A stretch of 64,000 bases of DNA. Origin: an uncultured Bacteroidales bacterium (GTDB lineage: Bacteria > Bacteroidota > Bacteroidia > Bacteroidales > FEN-979). Positions 27,103 through 35,660 of the stretch are shown here, piece after piece; the stretch's first letter is position 1, and every line of letters starts with the position of its first letter. A program made the position numbers and the translations under genes. The notes under the pieces were generated by a model that saw nothing but the letters and a program-made list of their open reading frames with translations, was not told the DNA's origin and did not search any database. The stretch is taken from contig CAIRDP010000015.1 of assembly GCA_903877385.1 (NCBI GenBank), positions 20,257 to 84,256 of the forward strand, written 5' to 3'.

Positions 27103-28050
27103 ATGACAGTGATGCCCGTCATCCTTGGCCCGACTGCCTGCGGTAAAACCGCGGTGGCGGCCCGTCTTGCCTTTGAGATAAATGGAGAAGTGATCTCTGC
27201 CGATTCCCGTCAGGTTTATCGTGGCATGGATATTGGTTCGGGCAAGGACCTGGATGATTATATTGTCGAAGGCGTTTCGATTCCTTACCATCTGATCAAC
27301 ATTGCCGAACCCGGTTCGGAATACAATATTTTCACTTACCAGAAAGATTTCGCAGTAGCTTTTGAGGATATTACCGCCCGGGGTAAACTCCCAATCCTCT
27401 GCGGGGGCTCCGGCATGTACCTCGAAGCGGTTCTCAAAGGCTATTCCCTTCCCGAAGCGCCCTCAGATCCCGGTTTTGCCTTACGCATGAGTTCCCTCAA
27501 TGATGCCTCTTTACTGAAAGAACTGGGCCGGCTGAAAAAGCTCCACAGCACCACCGATACTGTTGACCGGTCCCGGATGCTCAGGGCCCTGGAGATCGAA
27601 ATGAGGCGCAGGGACACTGAATCTTCAGATGCAACGGCGGGAACCTCCCTCATCCCGCATCCTGCATCCCGCATCCTTTTCGGTATTAAGCCCGGAAGAG
27701 AGATCGTGCGCAGGAGGATCACCGACAGGCTTCAATCACGTCTCTCGAACGGCATGATTGAAGAAGTGCGGGCCTTGCTCGAAAAAGGCATCCCATCTGC
27801 CCGCCTCAGGGCTTACGGACTTGAATACAAATTCCTCACCCTCTACCTGGAAGGTGAAATTAGCAATGACGAAATGTTCAGGCTTCTCAACACGGCCATC
27901 CACCAGTTCGCCAAACGCCAGATGACCTGGTTCAGGCGAATGGAGCGACAGGGTATGAAAATCCACTGGATAGAAGGGGAAATGCCATCCGCAGACAAAG
28001 TAAAAAAAATCAGGAGCATCCTGGGAAAAGAAAGCGATTTACGGATCTGA
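27103..28050 (+). CDS. miaA: tRNA dimethylallyltransferase
   Basis: 315 aa from the ATG at 27103; an ATG at 27058 would start in repeat DNA and add residues the family lacks. The N-terminal P-loop GPTACGKTAVAARLA, the EVISADSRQVYRGMDIGSGK segment and LCGGSGMYLEAVLKG are diagnostic. The C-terminal half keeps RRRITDRLQSRL and FAKRQMTWFRR. The enzyme adds dimethylallyl to A37 of tRNAs that read UNN codons. A loop near residue 180 contains SLIPHPASRI, encoded by a tandem repeat word found in the intergenic spaces. It follows the dehydratase by 59 bases and may share its transcript. Confidence 0.95.
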   Translation: MTVMPVILGPTACGKTAVAARLAFEINGEVISADSRQVYRGMDIGSGKDLDDYIVEGVSIPYHLINIAEPGSEYNIFTYQKDFAVAFEDITARGKLPILCGGSGMYLEAVLKGYSLPEAPSDPGFALRMSSLNDASLLKELGRLKKLHSTTDTVDRSRMLRALEIEMRRRDTESSDATAGTSLIPHPASRILFGIKPGREIVRRRITDRLQSRLSNGMIEEVRALLEKGIPSARLRAYGLEYKFLTLYLEGEISNDEMFRLLNTAIHQFAKRQMTWFRRMERQGMKIHWIEGEMPSADKVKKIRSILGKESDLRI

Positions 28051-28082
28051 CTGCTGGTTTTTGATTGCCGACTGCCGGCTAA

Positions 28083-28523
28083 TTAAAGCAGTCCTGCATT
28101 TCTTAGGATCTCGGCCAGTTTTGGCTGGGTTCTGGAAAATTCACGCAATACTGATTTGAGCTTATCATCTTCTCTTTTCATCGGAGCCAGGGAAAGCTTT
28201 CTATCCCAGAATGCAAAGCCGAAAACACTTACCATCATAGTCGTAAAGATGCCAATGATGGCCCACAGGAAGTTAAAGAGCTGGTCAAAACGCTTGTCCA
28301 TGTTTTCAAATCTTTTATCAACGGTCTCAAAGCGAGCTTTCATTTCAGATCTCAACCCATCGACCTTGGTATCAATTTTTGTATTCACCGCCTCCATTTT
28401 CTGTTCTGTACGAATCAACCTGTCACGATCGTCAAGTGTAAACGGAATCTCCTTATTCTCAGCCATGATCAGATCTGGCATAAACATCAACAATAATATT
28501 ATAACTTTCTGAATCTTTTTCAT
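28083..28523 (-). CDS. Coiled-coil single-pass membrane protein
   Basis: 146 aa. A signal peptide (cleaved near LIMAENK) is followed by a helical heptad region (about 30-82: MEAVNTKIDTKVDGL, RSEMKARFETVDKRF, ENMDKRFDQLF), one transmembrane helix (about 84-108), and a charged tail. Small proteins of this layout, with a signal, a trimeric-looking coiled coil and a membrane helix, are frequent in Bacteroidota and have no known role. The promoter region carries two palindromes, so expression may be controlled. It is convergent with miaA, with 32 bases between stops. Confidence 0.75.
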   Translation of the reverse strand: MKKIQKVIILLLMFMPDLIMAENKEIPFTLDDRDRLIRTEQKMEAVNTKIDTKVDGLRSEMKARFETVDKRFENMDKRFDQLFNFLWAIIGIFTTMMVSVFGFAFWDRKLSLAPMKREDDKLKSVLREFSRTQPKLAEILRNAGLL

Positions 28524-28531
28524 CTTTTTGA

Positions 28532-28555
28532 GGATTAAGTATTATTCCTTAATCC
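28532..28555. promoter_or_regulatory. Leader hairpin of the coiled-coil gene
   Basis: Perfect 8-bp inverted repeat GGATTAAG / CTTAATCC with an 8-base loop lies in the short 5' leader, 8 bases before the start at 28523. It may affect translation or RNA stability. Confidence 0.3.
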
Positions 28556-28565
28556 GCTGACACTG

Positions 28566-28599
28566 CAAAAGTAATGCAGATCTGCTGAAATTATTTCAA
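28566..28599 (-). promoter_or_regulatory. Promoter with possible operators
   Basis: Minus strand: TTG (28599-28597), then an exact TACTTTTG (28573-28566). Between them sit a perfect palindrome GCAGATCTGC (28576-28585) and the inverted repeat TGAAAT-A-ATTTCA (28586-28598), positions where a repressor could block the polymerase. Confidence 0.4.
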
Positions 28600-28615
28600 C
28601 AAGCGGCTTTTTAAT

Positions 28616-28649
28616 AAAAAAACCGGCCCCAAAAGAAACCGGTTTTTTT
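28616..28649 (-). terminator. Strong intrinsic terminator of the tricorn protease gene
   Basis: Perfect 11-bp stem: seven A plus CCGG (28616-28626) against CCGG plus seven T (28639-28649), 12-base loop. It lies 20 bases beyond the protease stop and, being symmetric, could act on both strands. Confidence 0.8.
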
Positions 28650-28668
28650 GTTATAGGAGGGCAAGTCG

Positions 28669-31600
28669 TTATTTCGTCTTATCGGGGAATGCCGGGTGCG
28701 ACGGCAGTTCCTTTGGCCAGTTCTTCAGTTCTTCCTTCATCTGGTCAACGGCGCGGTTGAGCTGCTGGTCTTCGCCTGCGTATTCCTTTGCAGGGTCGTT
28801 GTCGACAACGATATCGGGATCAACCCCGTGGCCTTCGATGATCCAGTTCTTGCCTTCGGTATCGTAAGGAGCGAATTCGGGTCTCATCAGGCTGCCGCCG
28901 TCAACAAAGGGCAGTGAACCGCGTATCCCAACGACTCCACCCCAGGTGCGCAGGCCGATAGCCTTGCCGATCTTCAGTTTCTTGAACTGGTATGGGAAGA
29001 GGTCACCGTCGGAGGCGGAGTAACTATCGATCAGGATGCATTTGGGCCCCCATTGCATCTCAAGACGCCCGGGTGTGCCTTCGGTGTTGCGGCTCATATT
29101 GATCATGGTCATTTCGCGGTTGAGGCGTTCTATGATCATGGGCGACACATTACCTCCCCCATTGCCCCTGTCGTCGATGATCAGGGCGCGCTTGTTGAGC
29201 TGGGGATAGAAATGTTTCACGAATTCGTTGAGGCCTTCGGCGCTCATGTCGGGAATATGGATATAGCCGATTTCACCGTTGCTGGCATCGCTTACTTTTT
29301 TAATATTGTCTTCCACCCAGTTGTAATAGTACAGTTTGGCCTCGTCATCGGTAGGAACGACGATGGCTTTGCGGGCTCCGTCGGGCGAAGCTTTGGCGTT
29401 AACGGTAAGCTCAACCTGGTTCCCTGCCGTATTCACAAGGGCTTCATAAATATCGTTCATGTCCTTTGTGGATTTTCCGTTGATGGCGATGATGAAATCG
29501 CCTTCTTTCACATCCACTCCCAACTCGGTAAGAGGTGAGCGTTCTTCACGGTTCCAGTTCTCGCCTTTGAGGATCTTGTCAATATGGTAGTAACCCGATC
29601 CGTCCCTGCTCAGTTTAGCACCCAGCAAGCCCATCTTAACGCGTTTGGGTTCGGGCCTGTCGCCGCCACCCACATAGGAATGCCCTATGCTGATCTCGGC
29701 CACCATCTCTCCCAGAATATAAGTAAGGTCGGTACGGTTATTGACATAAGCAACCAGGGGTTCGTATTTCTTTTTGATGTTGTCCCAATTCAGTCCCTGC
29801 ATATTGGGGGCATACAGGAAATATTTCATCTGCCTCCAGTTCTCGTTATATATCTGGGACCATTCGGCCTTCAGGTCAATGACGAGCTTCATGTTCGAAA
29901 CATCGACCCAGTCTTTCACATCGATCTTGCCACCTTTGGGGAGGTCAATCACTGCATACTTGCCCATGCCCCCGACCATCATTTTCTTGAAATCGGCCGA
30001 GATATCATAATTGTAGAAATCGCCAAGTACGCTTTCCTTCTTCTCTTTAAGATTAAAGGTTGCAAGCCCGCCCTGTCCGCGGCGCCCGCCTTTGATGTAA
30101 TATACATTGTCGCCAATGGCCGAAACGCCGTAGTAATTCGAAGCATCTACAGGCAGCACAACGATGCGGTCAATAATGCCGTCAACATCCACTTTTACAT
30201 CAGGAACGGCGTCCTTCTTCACGTCCTTATTTTCGTCCTTCTTTACGTCCTTCTTCACGTCCTTATTGTCGTCCTTCTTCACGTCTTTCGCTTCGTCTTT
30301 CGCTTCGTCTTTCGCTTCGTCCTTCTTCACTGCTACCTCGTCGTTCTCATATGCGAACGGATTTGGAGTTGCCTTGGCCAGGGTCACGAAATAGATCTTG
30401 GTCATATCACTGTAACTGTGGTTCCATTCAGTGTTTGAATAAGTGGGATTGAAATCGCGGTTCGAGGTGAAGAACAGGTATTTGCCGTCGTTGCTGAAAG
30501 CGGGATCCCCCGAGCTGTACCAGGTATCTGTAACTGCAGTTTTGGTTTTTGAAGCCAGTTCATAAATGTAAACTATGCCGAAATTGCGGCGGTCGGGAAA
30601 TGCGTAAGTGACCCATTTGCTGTCGGGCGACCAGCTGTAGTTGTTGAATTCCCAGGCTTTGGCCTGGTCAACCACTGTGACTTCCTTCGAATCTATATCC
30701 ACATACTGCAGCCTCAGCATTTTATCGGCCCACAAAAGTTTCTTGCTGTCGGGCGACCAGGTGCAGGAATATTTATAAGTATCTGCATTTTTGGTTATCT
30801 GTACGGCGTCGCCGGTTGCGTCCTGCTTTGCAATGAAGATCTCATCCTCACCTGTGCGGTCCGAAATGAAAGCGATGTACTTCCCGTCGGGCGACCAGGC
30901 CACGTCACGGTTGTGAACGCCCCTGGTCTGTGTGATGTTGCGGGTGATGCCGGTCTTTGCAGGCAAGGTCCACACATCCCCCCTGGCATCAAAGGCCAGG
31001 CGCTTGCCATCGGGAGAAATGGACGATGAATTGATGAATTTGCTTGCATCTTTCAGCTGGTTCCTCCCGGTGATCAGGTCATTGGCAATAGTGACGGTAA
31101 CCTTGGCATATTTCTGGGTTGCCAGGTCGAAAACATAAATAAATCCGCCATTCTCAAATACTATGGCATTGTCGCCAAGCGAAGGGAACTTGATGTCGAA
31201 TTCCTTGAAATCGGTAAGTTTTTTGGTTTCCTTTGTTTTGAGATCGTATACGAAAAGGTTCATCGTACGGTCCCTGTCGGAAGCAAAATAGATCTTATCC
31301 CCAACCCACATCGGGAAAATCTCCTGGGCGGGGCTGTTGGTGATATTCTCGGTTTGCTTGGTTTTGAAATCATAGATCCAGATATCATCGGCCATGCCGC
31401 CCCTGTAATATTTCCAGGTACGGAATTCACGGAACACGCGGTTATAGGCAAGTTTCGACTTATCGGGGGAATAGCTGCAGAAACCTCCGCAGGGCAAAGG
31501 GAGTTCCTCGCTAAGGCCGCCTTTTACGCTGGTGATAAAAAGCTGTCCCTTGAAATCGTTGAAGCTCTGTTTGCGTGAACGGTAAACGATGTTTTCATTG

Positions 31601-31983
31601 TCCTTCCAGGTCATCACGATATTGTTCGGCCCCATGCGGTCCGAAATATCATCCCGGTTCAAGGTAGCGGTATAAGTCAGGCGAACAGGCACCCCTCCAT
31701 CCGCAGGTATAGTATATACTTCGGTATTGCCGTCGTACTGGGCAGTGAAAGCGATCTGCTTCCCGTCGGGCGAAAAACGGGCGAACATCTCGTAGCCGTT
31801 CTCGTCGTTAGTGAGTTTGCGTGCCGTTCCGCCTGATTTGTCAACCGAATACAGGTCGCCGGCATACGTAAATACGATCTGGTTCCCGTGAATGGCGGGG
31901 AACCGCATCAACCTTGCTTCATCCTGGGACCATACAAGCCCGATCAGAAGCATGGCAATAAAAGTCAGACTGAGTTTTTTCAT
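28669..31983 (-). CDS. Tricorn-type S41 protease, secreted
   Basis: 1104 aa. A signal peptide (cleaved near IGLVWSQ) precedes two WD40/TolB-like propeller domains (about 25-540, with SPDGKQIAF, SPDGKRLAF and WSPDGKYIAF units). A charged Asp/Lys repeat linker (about 550-590), a PDZ-like domain (about 770-860) and the S41 protease core follow. Expected tricorn active-site features are visible: a His in IGHSYVGG, the nucleophile Ser near residue 991 in YSASDGD and a Glu in EGHGVDPD. Archaeal tricorn degrades peptides from the proteasome; this exported bacterial form probably trims oligopeptides in the periplasm. It is monocistronic with its own promoter element and terminator. Confidence 0.92.
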   Translation of the reverse strand: MKKLSLTFIAMLLIGLVWSQDEARLMRFPAIHGNQIVFTYAGDLYSVDKSGGTARKLTNDENGYEMFARFSPDGKQIAFTAQYDGNTEVYTIPADGGVPVRLTYTATLNRDDISDRMGPNNIVMTWKDNENIVYRSRKQSFNDFKGQLFITSVKGGLSEELPLPCGGFCSYSPDKSKLAYNRVFREFRTWKYYRGGMADDIWIYDFKTKQTENITNSPAQEIFPMWVGDKIYFASDRDRTMNLFVYDLKTKETKKLTDFKEFDIKFPSLGDNAIVFENGGFIYVFDLATQKYAKVTVTIANDLITGRNQLKDASKFINSSSISPDGKRLAFDARGDVWTLPAKTGITRNITQTRGVHNRDVAWSPDGKYIAFISDRTGEDEIFIAKQDATGDAVQITKNADTYKYSCTWSPDSKKLLWADKMLRLQYVDIDSKEVTVVDQAKAWEFNNYSWSPDSKWVTYAFPDRRNFGIVYIYELASKTKTAVTDTWYSSGDPAFSNDGKYLFFTSNRDFNPTYSNTEWNHSYSDMTKIYFVTLAKATPNPFAYENDEVAVKKDEAKDEAKDEAKDVKKDDNKDVKKDVKKDENKDVKKDAVPDVKVDVDGIIDRIVVLPVDASNYYGVSAIGDNVYYIKGGRRGQGGLATFNLKEKKESVLGDFYNYDISADFKKMMVGGMGKYAVIDLPKGGKIDVKDWVDVSNMKLVIDLKAEWSQIYNENWRQMKYFLYAPNMQGLNWDNIKKKYEPLVAYVNNRTDLTYILGEMVAEISIGHSYVGGGDRPEPKRVKMGLLGAKLSRDGSGYYHIDKILKGENWNREERSPLTELGVDVKEGDFIIAINGKSTKDMNDIYEALVNTAGNQVELTVNAKASPDGARKAIVVPTDDEAKLYYYNWVEDNIKKVSDASNGEIGYIHIPDMSAEGLNEFVKHFYPQLNKRALIIDDRGNGGGNVSPMIIERLNREMTMINMSRNTEGTPGRLEMQWGPKCILIDSYSASDGDLFPYQFKKLKIGKAIGLRTWGGVVGIRGSLPFVDGGSLMRPEFAPYDTEGKNWIIEGHGVDPDIVVDNDPAKEYAGEDQQLNRAVDQMKEELKNWPKELPSHPAFPDKTK
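30211..30330 (-). repeat. Tandem repeat encoding the Asp/Lys linker of the protease
   Basis: Repeats of about 12 bases (GACGAAGCGAAA and GACGTGAAGAAG types on the coding strand) encode DEAK and DVKK units between the propeller and PDZ domains. The nearly identical copies suggest recent slippage, always in whole codons. Confidence 0.7.
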
Positions 31984-32023
31984 ATGTTTTGTTGGATTAA
32001 TGTGTCAGGAATAATTAATAAAG

Positions 32024-32031
32024 CAAATTTA
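32024..32031 (-). promoter_or_regulatory. Predicted -7 element of the tricorn protease gene
   Basis: Minus strand TAAATTTG, an exact TAnnTTTG, 40 bases before the start at 31983. No convincing -33 element. Confidence 0.4.
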
Positions 32032-32185
32032 TTGATTTAATGGAATCAGGCATGATAAATCGGTGAAATCCGCGGAATAGTCGCTGAGTATGCTCAATTT
32101 TTGCAATTTCTGCGGATGTGGGAGAGAGTTGGCCCTTCATTTTGCGTTTTGAGCAAATCCCGCCCTACTGCCGGTGAAAATCAGT

Positions 32186-32216
32186 TTTGATCCGCAACCG
32201 ACCGATTGTAGTTTTG
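32186..32216 (+). promoter_or_regulatory. Strong Bacteroidota promoter of the FISUMP gene
   Basis: TTTG (32186-32189), 19 bases, then TAGTTTTG (32209-32216): both elements match at ideal spacing. The expected transcript start near 32223 rules out the ATG at 32218 and supports 32242. Confidence 0.6.
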
Positions 32217-32241
32217 ATTGCGAGATTTAAAAACCTGTACC

Positions 32242-33465
32242 ATGAAGACCCGGACGATTTCACACAACATACTTCTCTTTTTGGCCGTCATGGCTTACTG
32301 TTTTCCGGCTTACGGCCAAAAGACAGCTCCGTCCTGGCAGGCAAATACTATTCCCGTCACTCCCGATAAACTTTTCGAGACATGGGTTTACCCGCCAAAA
32401 GGATACAAAGGAAAGCCCAGGATGCTGGTTGAACTTAAGGATTCGGCCATCCTCCTGTCCGAATCAAGAAGCAAGGCCGAGTATTCCAGCGGGGATTATG
32501 AAGTATCGAAGGTTGATATCAGGAAAATAGATGTACTCAAGATAAGGCGAAAAGGAGCAGGGGCTGCTATTGTAATCGGCGGTATTTCAGGTTTGATCCT
32601 TGGGGCTGTCATCACCATTGCTTATGCAAATGCCCACACCCAGCCGGGGGTCCTGGGTGAGCCTGTGCCCTCCATTGAATCTTTCATCCCGATTCCCCTT
32701 TCAACAGTACTTGGTTTCGGGACCGGTATTTTCCTGGCTTCAAAAATCAAAATTCCTATCAACAGGAGCCAGGCAACTTACGAGCTTAATAAGGCCAGGT
32801 TGAATGAATATGCCATCCTGGGTAATAAACCTCTGGCAAATGTGAAAGGCGGGACTTTTTCGATTCTTCCGGATACAATACCCGATGCAGACGGAAATTA
32901 TTATCATACCCTGGCTCTTGGAGGGCAGGTATGGATGGCCGGGAACCTTAAAGAGTCTCATTACCGCAACGGGGATGCAATCAACGAGGTGCAGGGGAAC
33001 CTTGAATGGGGAGCTTCATCAGGGCCTGCCACCTGCTGGTACCTGAATGAAAATACAGGTACAGGGATCTACGGAAGATTATATAACTGGAATGCCGTGG
33101 CCGACAGCCGCGGCCTTTGCCCCAAAGGCTGGCATGTGCCCTCGATGCCTGAATGGGAATCCCTTGTTGCCTGTCTCGGTGGCGGAACCGAAGGCGGGAA
33201 ACAACTCCTTGGAGTCATACGGCAAAAAGCCGACAGCAGTAACACAACGTCAAAAAATTCAAATTCCTTTGCATTTCGTGGCGGCTTTCGTTTTAATACC
33301 GGCAGGTTTTCAGCAGCAGAATCTCCTGCTTGTCAATGGTGGTCCTCAACTCAGCAGGACCAGGAAGTCGCAAAATCCTTCCAGCTTGGCAATTCCGAGA
33401 GTGGCATTTTTTTCACAGGTTCCGATAAGAAGTCGGGATTATCGGTGAGATGCCTCAGGGATTGA
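32242..33465 (+). CDS. Secreted FISUMP-domain protein
   Basis: 407 aa from the ATG at 32242, which gives the signal peptide MKTRTISHNILLFLAVMAYC and lies after the predicted transcript start. Residues ~30-200 contain a conserved-looking beta region and a Gly/Ala-rich hydrophobic helix (VIGGISGLILGAVITIAY), possibly a second membrane segment. The C-terminal ~190 residues are a FISUMP domain: DADGNYYHTLALGGQVWMAG, GLCPKGWHVPSMPEWESL, and the ending SVRCLRD. These domains occur on surface proteins of Fibrobacter and Bacteroidota; their ligand is unknown. The stop codon lies within a GATTGACT tandem repeat. Confidence 0.85.
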   Translation: MKTRTISHNILLFLAVMAYCFPAYGQKTAPSWQANTIPVTPDKLFETWVYPPKGYKGKPRMLVELKDSAILLSESRSKAEYSSGDYEVSKVDIRKIDVLKIRRKGAGAAIVIGGISGLILGAVITIAYANAHTQPGVLGEPVPSIESFIPIPLSTVLGFGTGIFLASKIKIPINRSQATYELNKARLNEYAILGNKPLANVKGGTFSILPDTIPDADGNYYHTLALGGQVWMAGNLKESHYRNGDAINEVQGNLEWGASSGPATCWYLNENTGTGIYGRLYNWNAVADSRGLCPKGWHVPSMPEWESLVACLGGGTEGGKQLLGVIRQKADSSNTTSKNSNSFAFRGGFRFNTGRFSAAESPACQWWSSTQQDQEVAKSFQLGNSESGIFFTGSDKKSGLSVRCLRD

Positions 33466-33500
33466 TTGACTGATTGACTGATTGACTGATTGATTGATTG
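33459..33500. repeat. GATTGACT tandem repeat
   Basis: About five units of GATTGACT or GATTGATT span the stop codon of the FISUMP gene and the following gap. It has no spacer structure and is not CRISPR-like. Confidence 0.7.
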
Positions 33501-33532
33501 TTAAACATTCTCAAATCGTAAAATAGAAAAAT

Positions 33533-34486
33533 ATGGAAACCAGGATAATCAAGGGAGAAATGATCAGGGATCAGATCTTCGGGGAAGTGAAAACCGAAAT
33601 TGCAGCCTTACAGGAAAAATACCATCAGGTACCGGGCATCGCTTTTGTCGGGTTCAACTGCGTTCCTCTTTCAAAATACAATATACCGATGCATGTTCAG
33701 ATGGCCCAGGGCGTTGGCCTCAGGGTTTTTAAGGAAATCCTTCCGAATGAAGCTTCTGAAAAGGACGTATTCGATGTGATCGACAGGTTGAATGCCGATG
33801 AAGAGGTGCAAGCCATCGTTCTCCTTCAGCCCCTGCCCGAACACTTCAACCCGGTCAGGATTGTCAACCGTATCGACCCCGTTAAGGAAGTGGAGGGTTT
33901 TCATCCGCAGAATATGATCAATACCATGTTCCCCGACCTGAATACTGCCAGGTACCCGATGTGCCTGCCCACAGCCCTTTATGAGATGTTCAAAGAAGCC
34001 GGTCTGCAGATCCTGCCCGAAAAGGAATGGGTGTTTGTGCTCGACGATGGGTTTTTCAGCAACAGCCTTACGAAAATGATCGTTAGGTCGGCAGCATCGG
34101 TAGTTGTTCCCAACAACAGCCCCCTGACCTTTATCAATAAGGATTCGGCAAATCTTATTTCCCATGTGAAAAGGGCCGATTTCCTTGTAGTGGTGACCAA
34201 ATTCCCTGAATATATACAAGCCCAATGGCTTAAGAAAGGTGTTTGCATCATCGACATCTATTCGAACCTGGTTAAGGAAATTCCCTCAAAAACTGATCCT
34301 GCAAAACTGGTGCCCATCATCCGCGGAGGAATCAACGTGGCTTCAACAACCGGCATTGCAGGCGCATTGCTGCCGATACCGGGAGGACTGATGACCGTCG
34401 TGCTGGCAATATTGTTCAGGAATACAGTAACTGCTTATAAAAACAGCCTGAAACGGGCTAATCAGTCCGTTCTGTCTTTTGCCTGA
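33533..34486 (+). CDS. FolD-like protein with altered catalytic site
   Basis: 317 aa, similar in length and layout to methylenetetrahydrofolate dehydrogenase/cyclohydrolase. Recognisable parts are VPLSKYNIPM (46-53), IVLLQPLPEHFN (95-106), RIDPVKEVEGFHPQN (113-127) and PIPGGLMTVVLA near 287. The catalytic Lys of the YxxxK motif is Met53, the folate-binding Asp is Glu121, the PCTPxG segment reads PMCLPTAL and the NADP-binding GRSxxVGxP segment is LDDGFFSNSL. The conserved Gln99 is kept. This is therefore a divergent paralogue that probably does not catalyse the normal cyclohydrolase reaction. Its last 29 bases overlap the convergent regulator gene. Confidence 0.8.
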   Translation: METRIIKGEMIRDQIFGEVKTEIAALQEKYHQVPGIAFVGFNCVPLSKYNIPMHVQMAQGVGLRVFKEILPNEASEKDVFDVIDRLNADEEVQAIVLLQPLPEHFNPVRIVNRIDPVKEVEGFHPQNMINTMFPDLNTARYPMCLPTALYEMFKEAGLQILPEKEWVFVLDDGFFSNSLTKMIVRSAASVVVPNNSPLTFINKDSANLISHVKRADFLVVVTKFPEYIQAQWLKKGVCIIDIYSNLVKEIPSKTDPAKLVPIIRGGINVASTTGIAGALLPIPGGLMTVVLAILFRNTVTAYKNSLKRANQSVLSFA

Positions 34487-35465
34487 GAAGTTTAACCTTT
34501 TCGTGCAGTGAATTGAAGAAGCGGTACCTTTCTTTTGCGGAGGTGCCGCTTATCATTGTGGATTTCTGCATGAGGTTCTTCAGTGAATCTTCGATCTGGA
34601 GGCAAAACGCGGGATGGTTCGTGATCAGCTGGTTGATGATATTATATGTAAGGTAAGCTGTTTTGTGGCCGTTGGCATTCACAAGTATAGTGTTGTCGTT
34701 TACCAGCACCTCGTTCTGAAATAATTTGTAAGAGTTTTCAATCCCTTCGGGAGGACGGCCCAGCATGTACTGGAAACCATGTTCGGCCTGGCTCTGTACA
34801 TGATCAAGCCATAGATCCAGAACGTTGCAGAGCCTGACGGCATCTTCCCTCTGCCCGAAGAAACCCGACTCAAGGCAATACTCGATCTGGCGCAGTACAC
34901 TCGATATGGTATGCTCGCTCCATATTTCCATTACGGGGATCCTCATGTAACAGCGAAGCAATTTACGACCGGTTTCAAAGAGATCTTCAGGGGCCTCGAG
35001 GATTAAATGGTCGATTTTATAATCGGCGTTCGGGATCAGGATTTTATGCCAGAAGAAAAATTTAAAAGCGGCTATTTCGGGAAATTCAAAATAGTAAAAT
35101 ATGGGGATGTCTTTTGCCGCATAGATGATTTCCCTGTTCCTGCAATCATAGATGTTGTTCATTTCCACCAGCAGGGTGTTAAGCCAGCTTTCAAATGTAA
35201 AGCCCCCCTTGCCGATGGACATGGTATTGAAGGATACGTTGTCGGACTGGAAATTCAGGATCTCGTCCATTGAGATGCAGTAATGGGTGCAGATGAGCTT
35301 CAGTTCTTCCAGGGTGAGGTCTTTCTGTCCCCTGATCCTCCGGTAAGCGCTGTCGTAGCTTATCCCTAAAAGCTCCGAGAGGTCATGTACAAAAGAGATA
35401 TTGGGTGCAAGCCGGCTTTTTACAGACTGGAAAAGCCTTTCCTGTATTCCTGAATTTTCATTCAT
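34458..35465 (-). CDS. Helix-turn-helix regulator with large effector domain
   Basis: 335 aa. The first ~70 residues hold an XRE-like helix-turn-helix: FVHDLSELLGISYDSAYRRI followed by RGQKDLTLEELKLICTHY. The remaining ~260 residues are mostly helical with many aromatic residues (IPIFYYFEFPEIAAFKFFFW) and match no ligand-binding fold I can name. This layout recurs in Bacteroidota, where such proteins are annotated only as HTH proteins. It is convergent with the FolD-like gene and divergent from osmC, so either the osmC promoter or its own may be the target. No operator is obvious. Confidence 0.75.
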   Translation of the reverse strand: MNENSGIQERLFQSVKSRLAPNISFVHDLSELLGISYDSAYRRIRGQKDLTLEELKLICTHYCISMDEILNFQSDNVSFNTMSIGKGGFTFESWLNTLLVEMNNIYDCRNREIIYAAKDIPIFYYFEFPEIAAFKFFFWHKILIPNADYKIDHLILEAPEDLFETGRKLLRCYMRIPVMEIWSEHTISSVLRQIEYCLESGFFGQREDAVRLCNVLDLWLDHVQSQAEHGFQYMLGRPPEGIENSYKLFQNEVLVNDNTILVNANGHKTAYLTYNIINQLITNHPAFCLQIEDSLKNLMQKSTMISGTSAKERYRFFNSLHEKVKLLRQKTERTD

Positions 35466-35599
35466 ATGCCAGGTTTTGATGTGGAAATGATAGGTAAAGA
35501 TACTACATAAAATTCCGAATGTAAAGATTTTATAAATATTTTCGAAAATATTTTCCGGGTCGGTATATGCTGAACATTCACAATTTCATTGCCGATTTG

Positions 35600-35631
35600 T
35601 TGCTCTGTTTTGTTGATTTTTTCTACCTTTG
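35600..35631 (+). promoter_or_regulatory. Predicted promoter of the osmC-lyase pair
   Basis: TTG at 35600, 21 bases, then TACCTTTG (35624-35631), an exact TAnnTTTG. The ATG at 35661 is 29 bases on; an upstream ATG at 35589 would lie before the promoter and is excluded. Confidence 0.5.
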
Positions 35632-35660
35632 CAGGCCAAAACACTCTAACACATCTACAC

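Noticed and set aside
29584..30438. Open frame of 284 codons on the plus strand within the tricorn protease gene
   Set aside because: It lies wholly antisense to a well-recognised gene, is rich in repeated His/Val/Leu from the linker repeat, and has no promoter or family match.
33459..33500. Possible CRISPR-like repeat
   Set aside because: The 8-base units are adjacent with no spacers, so it is a simple tandem repeat.
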